In this document: piece after piece, positions 40,371-49,705 of the stretch
Layout: every line of letters starts with the position of its first letter
Position numbering within the stretch: the first letter of the stretch is position 1
Source: Kribbella flavida DSM 17836
GTDB lineage: Bacteria > Actinomycetota > Actinomycetes > Propionibacteriales > Kribbellaceae
Length of the DNA: 64,000 bases
Direction of reading: 5' to 3'
Assembly (NCBI RefSeq): GCF_000024345.1
Contig: NC_013729.1
Coordinates: forward strand, 2,666,001 to 2,730,000
Notes under the pieces: model-generated
What the model was told of the DNA's origin: nothing
Seen by the model: only the letters and a program-made list of their open reading frames with translations
Database searches by the model: none
Position numbers and translations under genes: made by a program

Positions 40371-43300
40371 CCTGGACGCAACCCGCGGCACTGACGAGGT
40401 CGAGGCCGTGGTCGCCGACTCCGCCGCCAGCGCGGAAGCCGAGCCCAACCCTGCGGTCGGGGTCTCCACGACGGCCGACGTCGCCTCGCGTGCGTCGACA
40501 GCCGTCGTACCTGACACGGACGCCGGCGACCTGAGCGCGATCAGCCGCACTGACGAGGCTGAGGCCGCCGATTCCGCCGCCGTCGTTGATGCCGATCAGC
40601 GTGACCCTGCGATCGCCGGTTCTGCCACCGACGAGGTCGACCCGCCTGCTGCGACGACCGTACTGCCGGTCACGGCACTTGCCGCCACCGCTGACGTTGA
40701 GCCGGGTACGCCGTTGACCGCTGCGCCCGATGCGGATTCCGTTGCCGGCACGGACTCGACCGTTCGCGCTGGTGCGAACGGGAATTCGGATGCCATTGCC
40801 GGGGCTGACCAGGCTGGTGACCACGCGGCTGGGGATGCCGTCGCGCCCGATGCCGCCACCGCTGAGGTTGATTCGGCTACGGCGGCGGCCGTTGTTCCCG
40901 ACGCGGATTCTGCCGCGGGCCAGGACCCGGCCGTCGGCACCGATGAGGCCGTGGACGCCGCCGAGGCCGGGCGGGCCGCTGGCCACGCGACGAGCGCTGC
41001 CGTCGCGGTCGATGCCGCGACCGCTGACGTCGATCCCGATGCGGCGGCCGTCGTAGCCGATGCGGATGCCGTTGCCGGCGTGGACGCGGCCGTCGGCTCT
41101 GAGGACGCGGACTCGGACGCTTTCGCCAAAGTCGAGCAGGCTGCTGGCGACGCGTCCGGCGATGCCGTCTCGGCCGGTGCCGCCGCCGCTGACGACGATC
41201 CGCGTGCGGCGACCGCGGCCGCACGCGCAGCGGATTCCGCCACCGATGTGGACGCGACCGGCGGCACTGGTGAGGGCGGGGTCGTCGAATCGGGTGTCGT
41301 TGCCGGAGCTGAGCAGGCTGATTCTGCGGTTGGGGACTCCACGGCCGCCGAGGTCGACCCGCGTGCAGCGACGGACGTCCTACCAGGGGCGAATGCTGCT
41401 GCCGATCTGGATGCGAGCGTCGGTGGTGCCGGGGACGAGGTCGCGGACTCGGACGTCGTTCCCGAGGTCGAGCAGGCTGCCGGCCAGGCGACCGCCGACA
41501 TCGACCCGAGTACTGCGACAACCGACGAAGGTGCCGCCGCCGACTCGGACGCAACCGGCGACGCAAGCGCGCACGAAGCAACCGACCCGACCGTCATCGC
41601 CGAGTCCGAGCTGATGGTCGACGAAGCTGACGCCTTACCGACGATGGTCGACCAGGCGGACGCCGTACTGACGACCGCTGATGAACCGGACACCGCAGAG
41701 GCGGCGGTTGACGACGCTGGCGTGGTACCGGCGACTGCTGACGAAGCCGATGCTGCAGAGGCGGCGGTCGACGAGGCTGGCGTCGTACCGGCGGGTGCCG
41801 ATGAAGCGGATGCCGCAGGGGCCGCCGCTGACGAAGCGGATGCCGCAGGGGCCGCCGCTGACGAAGCTGGCGACGTCCCGACAACTGTCGGCGAGACGGA
41901 CGCCGTGCTGGCAGCTGCCGACCAGGCGGGGGCGGCCGATGCGGGTGGATCGGTCGCGGATGAGGTTCTTTCGCGGGCGGTTGCGGAAGCTGCGCCTGAG
42001 CTGGGCCGTGCCGACCAGGATGTGGCGGCTCAAGCGGTACCCGCTGCTGATGCGGAGCCCGTCACCGCGGATGCTGGAAGTGCCGACGTTGGCGATGCAC
42101 GGGCTGCTGAGCATGAGTCCGCGAAGGCTGAAGGCGACGCGGGCGACCGGTCTGCGATCACGGAAACCAGCGGCGATGGTGCCGAGGTGGGCGGCACAGG
42201 CGTAGCTGCCTCGGAGGCAGCAGAGCCGGTCCAGGAAGTTGCTGCTCGCAACGATGGTGCGATGGACGTGACGTCGGCGCCTGTGGAGATTGTTGCGCCT
42301 AGCAACAAAACTAGCGCGGCCGTGTCCGTAGCCGATCGCGTTGCCACCAAGACGCCCGCTCACGCCGGCCGGGTGACCGCGCACGGGCAGGTGGTCGAGC
42401 CGGTAGCGATTGTCGGTCTTGCTGCCCGGCTGCCAGGGGCCGCGAATCTCGACGAGTTCTGGGACAACCTGGTGGGTGGCGTCGAGAGTCTTCGCCGGTT
42501 CACGCCTGAGGAGCTGCGCCGGGTGGGGGACGCCGAAGCGTTCGGTGACGACGAGTTGGTGGCGGTCAGTGGGGCGCTGGACGACGTGGAGTCGTTCGAC
42601 GCGGCCTTCTTCGGGCTCAGTGCGCGGGAGGCGGAGCTGACCGACCCGGCGCAGCGACTGTTCCTCGAGGTGTGCCAGCAGGCGTTGGAGCACGGCGGGC
42701 ACGCGGGGTCGACCGGTCGGATCGGCGTGTTCGCAGGGTCGGGGATGAATCTCTACACCCAGCACGCGCAGCCAGGGGAGAACCTGGCCACCCGCGTCGC
42801 GTACCGGCTCGGGCTGACCGGACCGGCCATCGGCGTACAGGCTGCCTGGTCGTCGTCGCTGGTGGCGGTGCACCTGGCGTGTCAGGCGCTGCGTAGCGGG
42901 GACGCCGATCTCGCGCTGGCCGGCGCCGCCGCCGTGCACGTGCCGCAGGCAACGGGTTACCACGCGAGCCCGGACTCGATCCTGTCGCCGACTGGGCACA
43001 TCCGGGCGTTCGACGCCGAGGCCGACGGCACGGTCGGCGGCAACGGGGTCGCCGCGGTGCTGCTGAAGCGACTGGACCAGGCGATCGCGGACGGCGACAC
43101 CGTGTACGCCGTGATCCGCGGCTCGGCGGTCAGTGAGGGCGACCAGGTCGAGCTGGTCGAGCGCGCGCTGGAGAAGTCGGGCATCCCGGCCGAGACGATC
43201 AGCTACGTCGAGGCCAGCGCCTCCGGGACGGCGGACGCCGACGCGGCCGAGTTCCGCGCGCTGAGCACCGCGCTGCGCAAGCACACCGACAAGGTCGGCT

Positions 43301-46300
43301 TCTGCACGATCGGCTCGGTGAAGCCGAACATCGGCCACCTGGCCAGCGCCGCCGGCATGGCCGGCCTGATCAAGACCGTGCTGATGCTGCAGCACCGGAC
43401 CCTGGTGCCGACGATCAACTACCGCGAGCCCAACCCGAACCTGCCGCTGCCGGGCAGTCCGTTCGTGGTCGGCACCGACGTCCGCGACTGGAAGGCCAGT
43501 ACGCCGCTGCGCGCCGGCGTGAGCGCACTCGATGCCCGCGGCACCAGTGCGCACGTGATCCTGGAAGAGGCGCCGCGCCAGATCCGCCGCGGCGACGACG
43601 GGCCGGTCGTGCTGCCGCTGTCCGCGCCCGACCCGCACGGCCTGAGCGACCTGGCCGACCTGTTCCGCGCCGATCTGAAGGAGGGCACCGGCCACCGCCT
43701 GATCGACCTCGCCGGTACGGCGGCGCTCGGGCGTCCGGCGCACCGGCACCGGATCGCCGTCGCGGGCTCGTCCGAGACCGAGCTGGCCGAGGCGCTCGGC
43801 TCCGCGATCCCGTCCGAGGTACCGCGCGGCGGGCCCGGCCCGCTCGGGTTCGCGTTCACCGGGCAGGGCGCGGCGCGGCGCGGGATGGCGGCCGGGCTCG
43901 CGGCCCGCTTCCCGGTGTTCCGGTCGGTGCTGGACGAGTGCGACAAGCTGTACGCCGAGGAGTTCGGCGGCAGCCTGCTCGAACTCCTGCTCACCCCCGC
44001 GACCGGCGCGGAGGGTGTTTGGCCGACGGAGACGGCGCAGCCGGCGTTGTTCGCGTTCGAGGTCGCGCTGGCGCGGTTGTGGCAGTCGTTCGGCGTCCGG
44101 CCCGCGCTGGTGGTCGGCCACAGCGTCGGCGAGTACGCCGCACTGTGCGTGGCGGGTGCGCTGTCGGTCGCGGACGGCGTCCGGCTGACAGCGAAGCGCG
44201 GCGAGCTGATGCAGCGCGGAACGGTGCCGGGGGCAATGGTGTCCGTCCGGGCCGACGCGGACCGGGTACGCGAGCTGGCGCAGACCCCGGGCGTCGAAGT
44301 TGCCGCGGGCAATGGGCCGCAGTCGTTCGTGCTGGCCGGGTCCGAGGTGATCGTCGGGCAGCTGGCCGAGCAGCTGGACCAGCTGGACGTGGTGTGGCAG
44401 CGACTCGACGTGGACCGGGCGTTCCACAGCTCGCTGGTCGACCCGATCCTGTCCGACTTCGCCGACGTGGTCGCGAAGATCAAGCTGAAGCCGCTGCGGA
44501 TGCCGATGGTGTCGTCGTGGTCAGGTGACCTGCTGGAGAGCGGCACGAAGCTCGACGGCGACTACCTGGTCGGTCAGTTGCGCCAGCCGGTGCTGTTCGG
44601 TGACGCCGTCGAGGCGTTGACCGCGGCCGGGTGCCGGCGGTTCCTGGAGCTCGGCCCGGACGCCGTACTGTCGCCGGCCGGGCGGCGGATCGCGCCGAAC
44701 AGCACGTGGATCCCGGCCCAGCGGCTCGGGCAGGACCCGGTGCTGGCGACGATGAACGGGCTGGCGGAGCTGTACCTGCAGGGCACGGAGATCAACTGGG
44801 CCAAGGTGTACGCCGACGGTGGACGGGTGCCGCTGCCGACGTACCCGTTCCGGCGGGTGCACTACCCGGTCGACGTGTTCGCCCGGTCGACGGAGGCCGC
44901 GGCCGCTCGGGTGGCGCGGGTCGAGCCGGCGCCGGAGGAGCTGCGGCCGGTCGAGCGGACCAGCGGCGCGCTGAAGAGGATCCCGCTCGACCCGCCGGAC
45001 CACGTCCAGGCGCCGGAACCGGCTGCCGAGCAGGAGGCGGTCGAGCAGTCGCCGTTCACGATTCCGGCCGACGAGGACCGGGTCGTCGCGGCGCCCGCGG
45101 ACGCGATTCCCGCCGCTTTGAGCGCCGAGAACGCAGACACCGGCCGCTGGGACGTGAGCGCTGCGGGCGGCGACGGTGAGGGCGAGGCCGGTACGGCGTC
45201 CGAGGTACCGGCTGATCCTGAGGTGGTGGCTGCGCGCTACCGGGAGTCGCTGGACTTCGTGCTCGACCTGACCAGTGAGCAGCTGGGACTCGACCCGTAC
45301 GACGTGACCGTCGACCACACGTTCGCCGAGCTCGGAGCCGACGTGGTGGTGCTGCGGCGGGTCGTCGACGAGGTGAACCGCAGGTTCGAGGTGAAGCTCC
45401 GGGCCGAGGCGTTGTTCGAGGATCTGATCACGCCGCACAAGCTGGCGTCCGCGGTCGCCGCGCAGACACCGCCGACCGCCTTCATCGCCGCGCAGCGGAA
45501 GAAGGACGCCCAGAAGGACGCCCAGAAGGTTGCCCAGAAGGTTGCCCAGAAGGTTGCCCAGAAGAAGGCGACCGAGTCCGCGGCCGACGCTCATGCCGCG
45601 GCCGGTCATGCGTTCGCCGGTACGCCGACGGGCGCGGCGCCGATGAGCTCCCGGACGCGGCGGGAGCCCAACTCTCGTGCGGCGCTGGCGGTGCTCGGCT
45701 CTGGCTTGGCCGATCTCGCGGCGAAGGTTGATGCCGCGGCGGCGGCGACGAGCGAAGCCGAGCTGCCGGGCTCCGGCATGGCGGCGTTGATGTCGCAGCA
45801 GCTCCGCGTCGCCAGCCAGCTGGTCGACGGCGTCACCAAGCTGATGCACGAACAACTCGCCTTGCTCGGCGACGCGCCGTCCCACGCGCAGAACCCCGGC
45901 TTTGCCGGGCCGGGGACACCCGCCGGAGCCGGCGCCGACATCGGTGCCGAATCCGCAGCGAAGGTCGCAGCCGAAGCAGGAGCCGAGGCGAGGACTGAAG
46001 CCGGCTCCAGGGACACCGTGGCCAACACGCTGAGCGCTGCGGCCGATCAGGCACGCGCCGCGGGCGGCAAGGTGAGCGTCGAGCCCGGCAAGGCGAGCGC
46101 CGAGCCCGGCAAGGCGGCGGATGCCGACGCGCCGGCCGCAGACGACGTGGCAACCGCCGAGGGCGAGCCAGCGGTCGCGGCAACCGACGCGGCACCTGCC
46201 GGAGCCAACACCTCGAGTGCGGAGCCTGGCGACGCAACCGACCTGGCCGACGCGGCAACTGCCGAGACCGACCCGGCGACCGCCGCGGCTGACAGGGAAG

Positions 46301-48582
46301 CCGCCGAGGCGGACGCCACTGCAGCGGCCGCTCGTGCGGCGAGTGTCGCGGCGCGGCGGAAGGCCGAGGTGGAGTACTGGCGGACCTTCCTCGACGGCGC
46401 CGAGCCCCTGGTCCTGCCCAGTGATCGCGCCCGCCCGGCCGCCGACGCCGGTACGGCGGCGCTGGTGCACGAGCTGGATGCGGGTCTCGGGGACGCGGTG
46501 TTCGCGTTCAGCCGGGAGCGGCGGGTCAGCCCGTTGATGACGATGCTCGCCGCCGTCGGCACGGTGCTCGGCCGGTTCGCCGCGCAGTCCGACATCACCA
46601 TCGGCGCGGCCGCGTTGCGCAGCCAGGAGCCGACGCCACTGCCGCTGCGGATCGACCTGTCCGGCGAGCCGGACCTGGGCGAACTCGCACAGCGGGTGCG
46701 GGAGGCAACCACCGGCGCTTTCGACCACGCCGGCGCCGATCTCTCGGTGCTCGAGCAGGACCCGCTGTACCGGGTGCTCGTCGTGTTCGAGCCGGCTGCC
46801 GAGCCGCTCCCGGCCGAACTGGACCTGCGCCTCACCCTTGCCCACCACCCGCAGGGCATCACCTGTACGGCGGACTACCGCTCCGGCCTGTTCGACGAGG
46901 CGACGATCAAGCGGCTGATCGACTACCTGGAAGCGGTTCTACGCCGCGCGGTGGCCCAGCCGAGCAGTCCGCTGCCGGAGCTGATGCTGCCGATCGAGTC
47001 CGACCGTCAGCTCCTGCGCGAGCTGGAAGGCACCGCGCCGGAAGCCGGACCCATCGGCCGGGTCCGCCGGAGCGCGGTGGTCGCCGGTGAGTTCAGCGGC
47101 CTGCACACCCTGTTCGAGCAGCAGGTCGCGCGGACGCCGGACGCCGTCGCGCTGATCCAGGGCCACCGCGAGATCACGTACGCCGAGCTCGACCGCCGCG
47201 CCAACGCCATCGCCTGGCAGTTGGTGGACCTCGGCGTGAAGCCGGGCCAGCTCGTCGCCGTCCGGGTCGCTCGCGGCGCGGAGCTCGTGATCGGCGTCCT
47301 GGCCGTGCTGAAGTCGGGTGCCGCCTACCTGCCGCTGGACCCCGGCGTACCGGAGTCGCGGTGGGCGTTCATGACCGCGGACGCCGGGGCGGTCGCGCTG
47401 GTCGGCGACGACGCGGCGCTGGCGGACCGGCTCGGGCTGCGGCTCGTACCGGTCGCGGCCGGCGGCGCGGACGCGCGGGCGTCGCAGGCCCCGCCGGTCC
47501 AGGCCGCGGCGGACGACGTCGCGTACTGCATCTACACCTCCGGTTCGACGGGCAACCCGAAGGGCGTCGCGGTCCCGCACCGCGGCCCGGTCAACTTGGT
47601 TCAGCACTACCTGCGGACCAGGGCGTCGCTGCGGACCCTGCAGTGGACCTCGTTCGGGTTCGACGTGCACGTCCAGGAGATGTTCACCGCGCTCGCGTCC
47701 GGCGCCGCGCTGGTGCTGATCGGCGAGGACGACCGGTACGACCCGGACGCGGTGGTCGCCGCGCTCACGGAGTACCGGATCGAGCGGCTGTTCATGACGT
47801 TCACGCCGCTGACCGCGCTGCTGGCGACGCTGGAGGAGATGCCGCGGCTGCCGGCGCTGCGGGAGATCGTGGCCGGCGGCGAGACGATGGTGCTGACGCA
47901 CGGGATCCGGGACTTTCTCGCCGCGCACCCGGACTGCGTGCTCTACAACGAGTACGGCCCGACCGAGGCGTCGGTGGTGACGACCATCCACCAGGTCGAC
48001 CCGGCCGAGGACCGGCCCTCGATCGGCCGCCCGATCGACGGTGTCGTGGTCCGGCTGCTCGACGAGGCGCTGCGGCCGGTGCCGGTCGGCGCGGTCGGCG
48101 AGATCCACCTGGGTGGCCTCGCCGTTGCTCAGGGCTACATCGGCCGGCCGGACGAGACGATGACCGCGTTCGTCGCCGACCCGGTGACGCCGGGTTCCCG
48201 GTTGTACCGGACCCGCGACCTGGGCCGGTGGCGGCCGGACGGCACCCTCGACTACCTCGGCCGGGCCGACGACCAGGTGAAGATCCGTGGGCACCGGGTC
48301 GAGCCCGGCGAGACCGAGCACGTGCTGGCCGACCTGCCCGGCGTGATCGACGCGGTCGTGGTCGCGTGCACGAACCCGGACGGTGACACCTGCCTGATCG
48401 GGTACGTCGTGCTCGAGGACGAGGACTCCGACGTGCTGGCGCGGCTGATGCTGCAGCTCACCAAGGAGCTGCCGATCTACCTCGTGCCGGCCGACCTGAT
48501 CCCGGTTGAGGACCTGCCGCTGGATGCCGCCGGCAAGCTGGACCGCTCGCGGCTGCCTGAGCCGGAGTGGCTCGAGGACTGA
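40303..48582 (+). CDS. Giant NRPS/PKS-like protein, C-terminal part: linker-KS-AT-carrier-half C-A
   Basis: It continues the preceding entry after the frameshift; no start codon with a ribosome binding site is seen here. The linker runs to about 42390. The ketosynthase (42396-43590) has QAAWSSS instead of TACSSS (Trp at 42847-42849) and EASASGT instead of EAHGTGT, but keeps NIGHL. The acyltransferase (43840-44880) is intact with GHSVGEY (Ser codon 44122) and AFHS, suggesting malonyl-CoA. The carrier domain (45230-45480) has ELGADVVVL where GxDSL is expected. A charged linker with KVAQ repeats follows. A condensation C-lobe starts at EYWRTFLDGAEP (46372) without HHxxxDG. The adenylation domain (47085-48579) is intact: YTSGSTGNPKG, YNEYGPTEA, YRTRDLGRW, AAGKLDRS. 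It ends without carrier or thioesterase. Confidence 0.85.
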   Translation, partial: GSATDEVNSPAATTVVPDADAADLDATRGTDEVEAVVADSAASAEAEPNPAVGVSTTADVASRASTAVVPDTDAGDLSAISRTDEAEAADSAAVVDADQRDPAIAGSATDEVDPPAATTVLPVTALAATADVEPGTPLTAAPDADSVAGTDSTVRAGANGNSDAIAGADQAGDHAAGDAVAPDAATAEVDSATAAAVVPDADSAAGQDPAVGTDEAVDAAEAGRAAGHATSAAVAVDAATADVDPDAAAVVADADAVAGVDAAVGSEDADSDAFAKVEQAAGDASGDAVSAGAAAADDDPRAATAAARAADSATDVDATGGTGEGGVVESGVVAGAEQADSAVGDSTAAEVDPRAATDVLPGANAAADLDASVGGAGDEVADSDVVPEVEQAAGQATADIDPSTATTDEGAAADSDATGDASAHEATDPTVIAESELMVDEADALPTMVDQADAVLTTADEPDTAEAAVDDAGVVPATADEADAAEAAVDEAGVVPAGADEADAAGAAADEADAAGAAADEAGDVPTTVGETDAVLAAADQAGAADAGGSVADEVLSRAVAEAAPELGRADQDVAAQAVPAADAEPVTADAGSADVGDARAAEHESAKAEGDAGDRSAITETSGDGAEVGGTGVAASEAAEPVQEVAARNDGAMDVTSAPVEIVAPSNKTSAAVSVADRVATKTPAHAGRVTAHGQVVEPVAIVGLAARLPGAANLDEFWDNLVGGVESLRRFTPEELRRVGDAEAFGDDELVAVSGALDDVESFDAAFFGLSAREAELTDPAQRLFLEVCQQALEHGGHAGSTGRIGVFAGSGMNLYTQHAQPGENLATRVAYRLGLTGPAIGVQAAWSSSLVAVHLACQALRSGDADLALAGAAAVHVPQATGYHASPDSILSPTGHIRAFDAEADGTVGGNGVAAVLLKRLDQAIADGDTVYAVIRGSAVSEGDQVELVERALEKSGIPAETISYVEASASGTADADAAEFRALSTALRKHTDKVGFCTIGSVKPNIGHLASAAGMAGLIKTVLMLQHRTLVPTINYREPNPNLPLPGSPFVVGTDVRDWKASTPLRAGVSALDARGTSAHVILEEAPRQIRRGDDGPVVLPLSAPDPHGLSDLADLFRADLKEGTGHRLIDLAGTAALGRPAHRHRIAVAGSSETELAEALGSAIPSEVPRGGPGPLGFAFTGQGAARRGMAAGLAARFPVFRSVLDECDKLYAEEFGGSLLELLLTPATGAEGVWPTETAQPALFAFEVALARLWQSFGVRPALVVGHSVGEYAALCVAGALSVADGVRLTAKRGELMQRGTVPGAMVSVRADADRVRELAQTPGVEVAAGNGPQSFVLAGSEVIVGQLAEQLDQLDVVWQRLDVDRAFHSSLVDPILSDFADVVAKIKLKPLRMPMVSSWSGDLLESGTKLDGDYLVGQLRQPVLFGDAVEALTAAGCRRFLELGPDAVLSPAGRRIAPNSTWIPAQRLGQDPVLATMNGLAELYLQGTEINWAKVYADGGRVPLPTYPFRRVHYPVDVFARSTEAAAARVARVEPAPEELRPVERTSGALKRIPLDPPDHVQAPEPAAEQEAVEQSPFTIPADEDRVVAAPADAIPAALSAENADTGRWDVSAAGGDGEGEAGTASEVPADPEVVAARYRESLDFVLDLTSEQLGLDPYDVTVDHTFAELGADVVVLRRVVDEVNRRFEVKLRAEALFEDLITPHKLASAVAAQTPPTAFIAAQRKKDAQKDAQKVAQKVAQKVAQKKATESAADAHAAAGHAFAGTPTGAAPMSSRTRREPNSRAALAVLGSGLADLAAKVDAAAAATSEAELPGSGMAALMSQQLRVASQLVDGVTKLMHEQLALLGDAPSHAQNPGFAGPGTPAGAGADIGAESAAKVAAEAGAEARTEAGSRDTVANTLSAAADQARAAGGKVSVEPGKASAEPGKAADADAPAADDVATAEGEPAVAATDAAPAGANTSSAEPGDATDLADAATAETDPATAAADREAAEADATAAAARAASVAARRKAEVEYWRTFLDGAEPLVLPSDRARPAADAGTAALVHELDAGLGDAVFAFSRERRVSPLMTMLAAVGTVLGRFAAQSDITIGAAALRSQEPTPLPLRIDLSGEPDLGELAQRVREATTGAFDHAGADLSVLEQDPLYRVLVVFEPAAEPLPAELDLRLTLAHHPQGITCTADYRSGLFDEATIKRLIDYLEAVLRRAVAQPSSPLPELMLPIESDRQLLRELEGTAPEAGPIGRVRRSAVVAGEFSGLHTLFEQQVARTPDAVALIQGHREITYAELDRRANAIAWQLVDLGVKPGQLVAVRVARGAELVIGVLAVLKSGAAYLPLDPGVPESRWAFMTADAGAVALVGDDAALADRLGLRLVPVAAGGADARASQAPPVQAAADDVAYCIYTSGSTGNPKGVAVPHRGPVNLVQHYLRTRASLRTLQWTSFGFDVHVQEMFTALASGAALVLIGEDDRYDPDAVVAALTEYRIERLFMTFTPLTALLATLEEMPRLPALREIVAGGETMVLTHGIRDFLAAHPDCVLYNEYGPTEASVVTTIHQVDPAEDRPSIGRPIDGVVVRLLDEALRPVPVGAVGEIHLGGLAVAQGYIGRPDETMTAFVADPVTPGSRLYRTRDLGRWRPDGTLDYLGRADDQVKIRGHRVEPGETEHVLADLPGVIDAVVVACTNPDGDTCLIGYVVLEDEDSDVLARLMLQLTKELPIYLVPADLIPVEDLPLDAAGKLDRSRLPEPEWLED

Positions 48583-48702
48583 CCTCCCGCCGCGGCGAGG
48601 GCGACCGCAACCGGGTGGCGACCGGCGGCGGCGAAGCCGGAGCACCTGCGTGCAGCGGCGACCGATCCCGCTCCGGGGAGCGGGTCAGCGCCCGTGACGT
48701 CG

Positions 48703-48782
48703 GTTCTGCACCGTGGACGGTGGTGGTGTTGCCGGTGACCGCCCTCCCGCGGCCGCCGGCGCAGCCGTCCACGGTGCAGAAC
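48703..48782. terminator. Long inverted repeat after the megasynthase
   Basis: Two 18-bp perfect arms, GTTCTGCACCGTGGACGG (48703-48720) and its complement (48765-48782), enclose 44 bases that can fold further (GGCCGCCGGC region). It lies between convergent genes and ends 13 bp before the opposite stop codon. Confidence 0.65.
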
Positions 48783-48794
48783 CCGCGTCGATCC

Positions 48795-49337
48795 TCATCC
48801 CTCCGGAGGATCGATCGCACTCACGGCCCGGCGGCGCAGCAGCGCGAAGGCGCTGATCACGCAGATGAGCAGTGAGTAGGCGGCCCAGACGGATCCGACG
48901 TTGCCCAGCTCGGGCCCGTTCCCACGGGAGCCGAGGCCGACGACGGCGGTGAGCGCGGCGAGCGCGATCACTGGACCGATCCAGCCCAGCACACCCATCC
49001 GTACCGGCTGCTCGGCCTCGGACGAGTCGTCCGAAGCCGGCGTGGCGGTGACGGCGGGTCCCCGCAGGGACTCGTGCAGGGCGGCGACGCCGCACGCGGC
49101 GGCGACGTTCAGCAGCAGCAGGCGGTCAGCGACGTCCGTGACCGGTACTCCGTTGACGCTGCCGTACACGACGGCGTACACGTTCACGGGCACCGTCGCG
49201 GCGGCGGCGCCGACGACGACCAGCTGGAAGAGCCGGGGCCGGCGCACGGAGGCGCGGATCCGGCCGGTGGCGCTGGTGGTCAGCACGACCAGCGCGGTGA
49301 AGAAGAGTGCGAAGACGATGAGTACGCCAGCGTCCAT
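48795..49337 (-). CDS. Membrane protein of unknown function
   Basis: A 180-residue protein starting at ATG 49337. Hydrophobic segments lie at the N-terminus (VLIVFALFFTALVVLTT), residues 38-60 (LFQLVVVGAAAATVPVNVYA), 73-88, 115-135 (IGPVIALAALTAVVGLG) and near the C-terminus (WAAYSLLICVISAFALL). An acidic loop (SDDSSEAEQPV) joins the halves. No family is recognised. It is convergent with the megasynthase and follows the ROK kinase gene on the same strand, but a strong terminator separates them. Confidence 0.65.
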   Translation of the reverse strand: MDAGVLIVFALFFTALVVLTTSATGRIRASVRRPRLFQLVVVGAAAATVPVNVYAVVYGSVNGVPVTDVADRLLLLNVAAACGVAALHESLRGPAVTATPASDDSSEAEQPVRMGVLGWIGPVIALAALTAVVGLGSRGNGPELGNVGSVWAAYSLLICVISAFALLRRRAVSAIDPPEG

Positions 49338-49705
49338 CAGGACCGGTCTCTCTGGTCGAGCGTTGCCCCGGACAACGCTGGCGGACGTGCGTACAGCTGG
49401 TGCGGATCCCGCGCGTACGGCGGAGAGTCGCCTCTCCGCCGTACCCGCAAGCGGTCAATCCCTGGCATGCAGGCCCCCTGATTGCCTTGGACGGCGTGCC
49501 CCCCACCCCATCCATCCGTTGCATCGGGTGGAACGGGGCCGCCGTTACAGACTTCGGCGAATTGGGGTAAGAATTGCCCAAAGATGTTCGCCGGAGGCGT
49601 TTTCGCACGCCGGACGTGTGTATGGGGTTGCCGGTGGTGCCGAGCTGGTCACTGCCGGCTGTCCGACTGTCTTCTTGCCGGAGTGTCGGACAATCCGGGC
49701 CGAGG
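49338..49705. other. Gap between ROK kinase and membrane protein genes
   Basis: Apart from the stem-loop at 49415-49444, which probably ends the ROK kinase transcript, nothing recognisable lies in these 368 bp. The short frames present have no ribosome binding site or domain. Confidence 0.4.
49415..49444 (-). terminator. Intrinsic terminator-like stem-loop
   Basis: A 13-bp perfect stem, GTACGGCGGAGAG (49415-49427) and its complement (49432-49444), with the tetraloop TCGC. It lies downstream of the minus-strand ROK kinase gene and upstream of the membrane protein gene. Confidence 0.7.

Noticed and set aside
41635..46848. Long minus-strand open frames (930 and 775 codons) opposite the KS-AT-A region
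   Set aside because: They are mirror images of a high-GC gene with strong codon bias. Their products are Arg/Pro/Ala-rich with no domains, while the plus strand has clear KS, AT and A motifs.
49338..49705. Small genes in the gap before the ROK kinase
   Set aside because: Frames there lack ribosome binding sites and domains; the only clear feature is a terminator hairpin.
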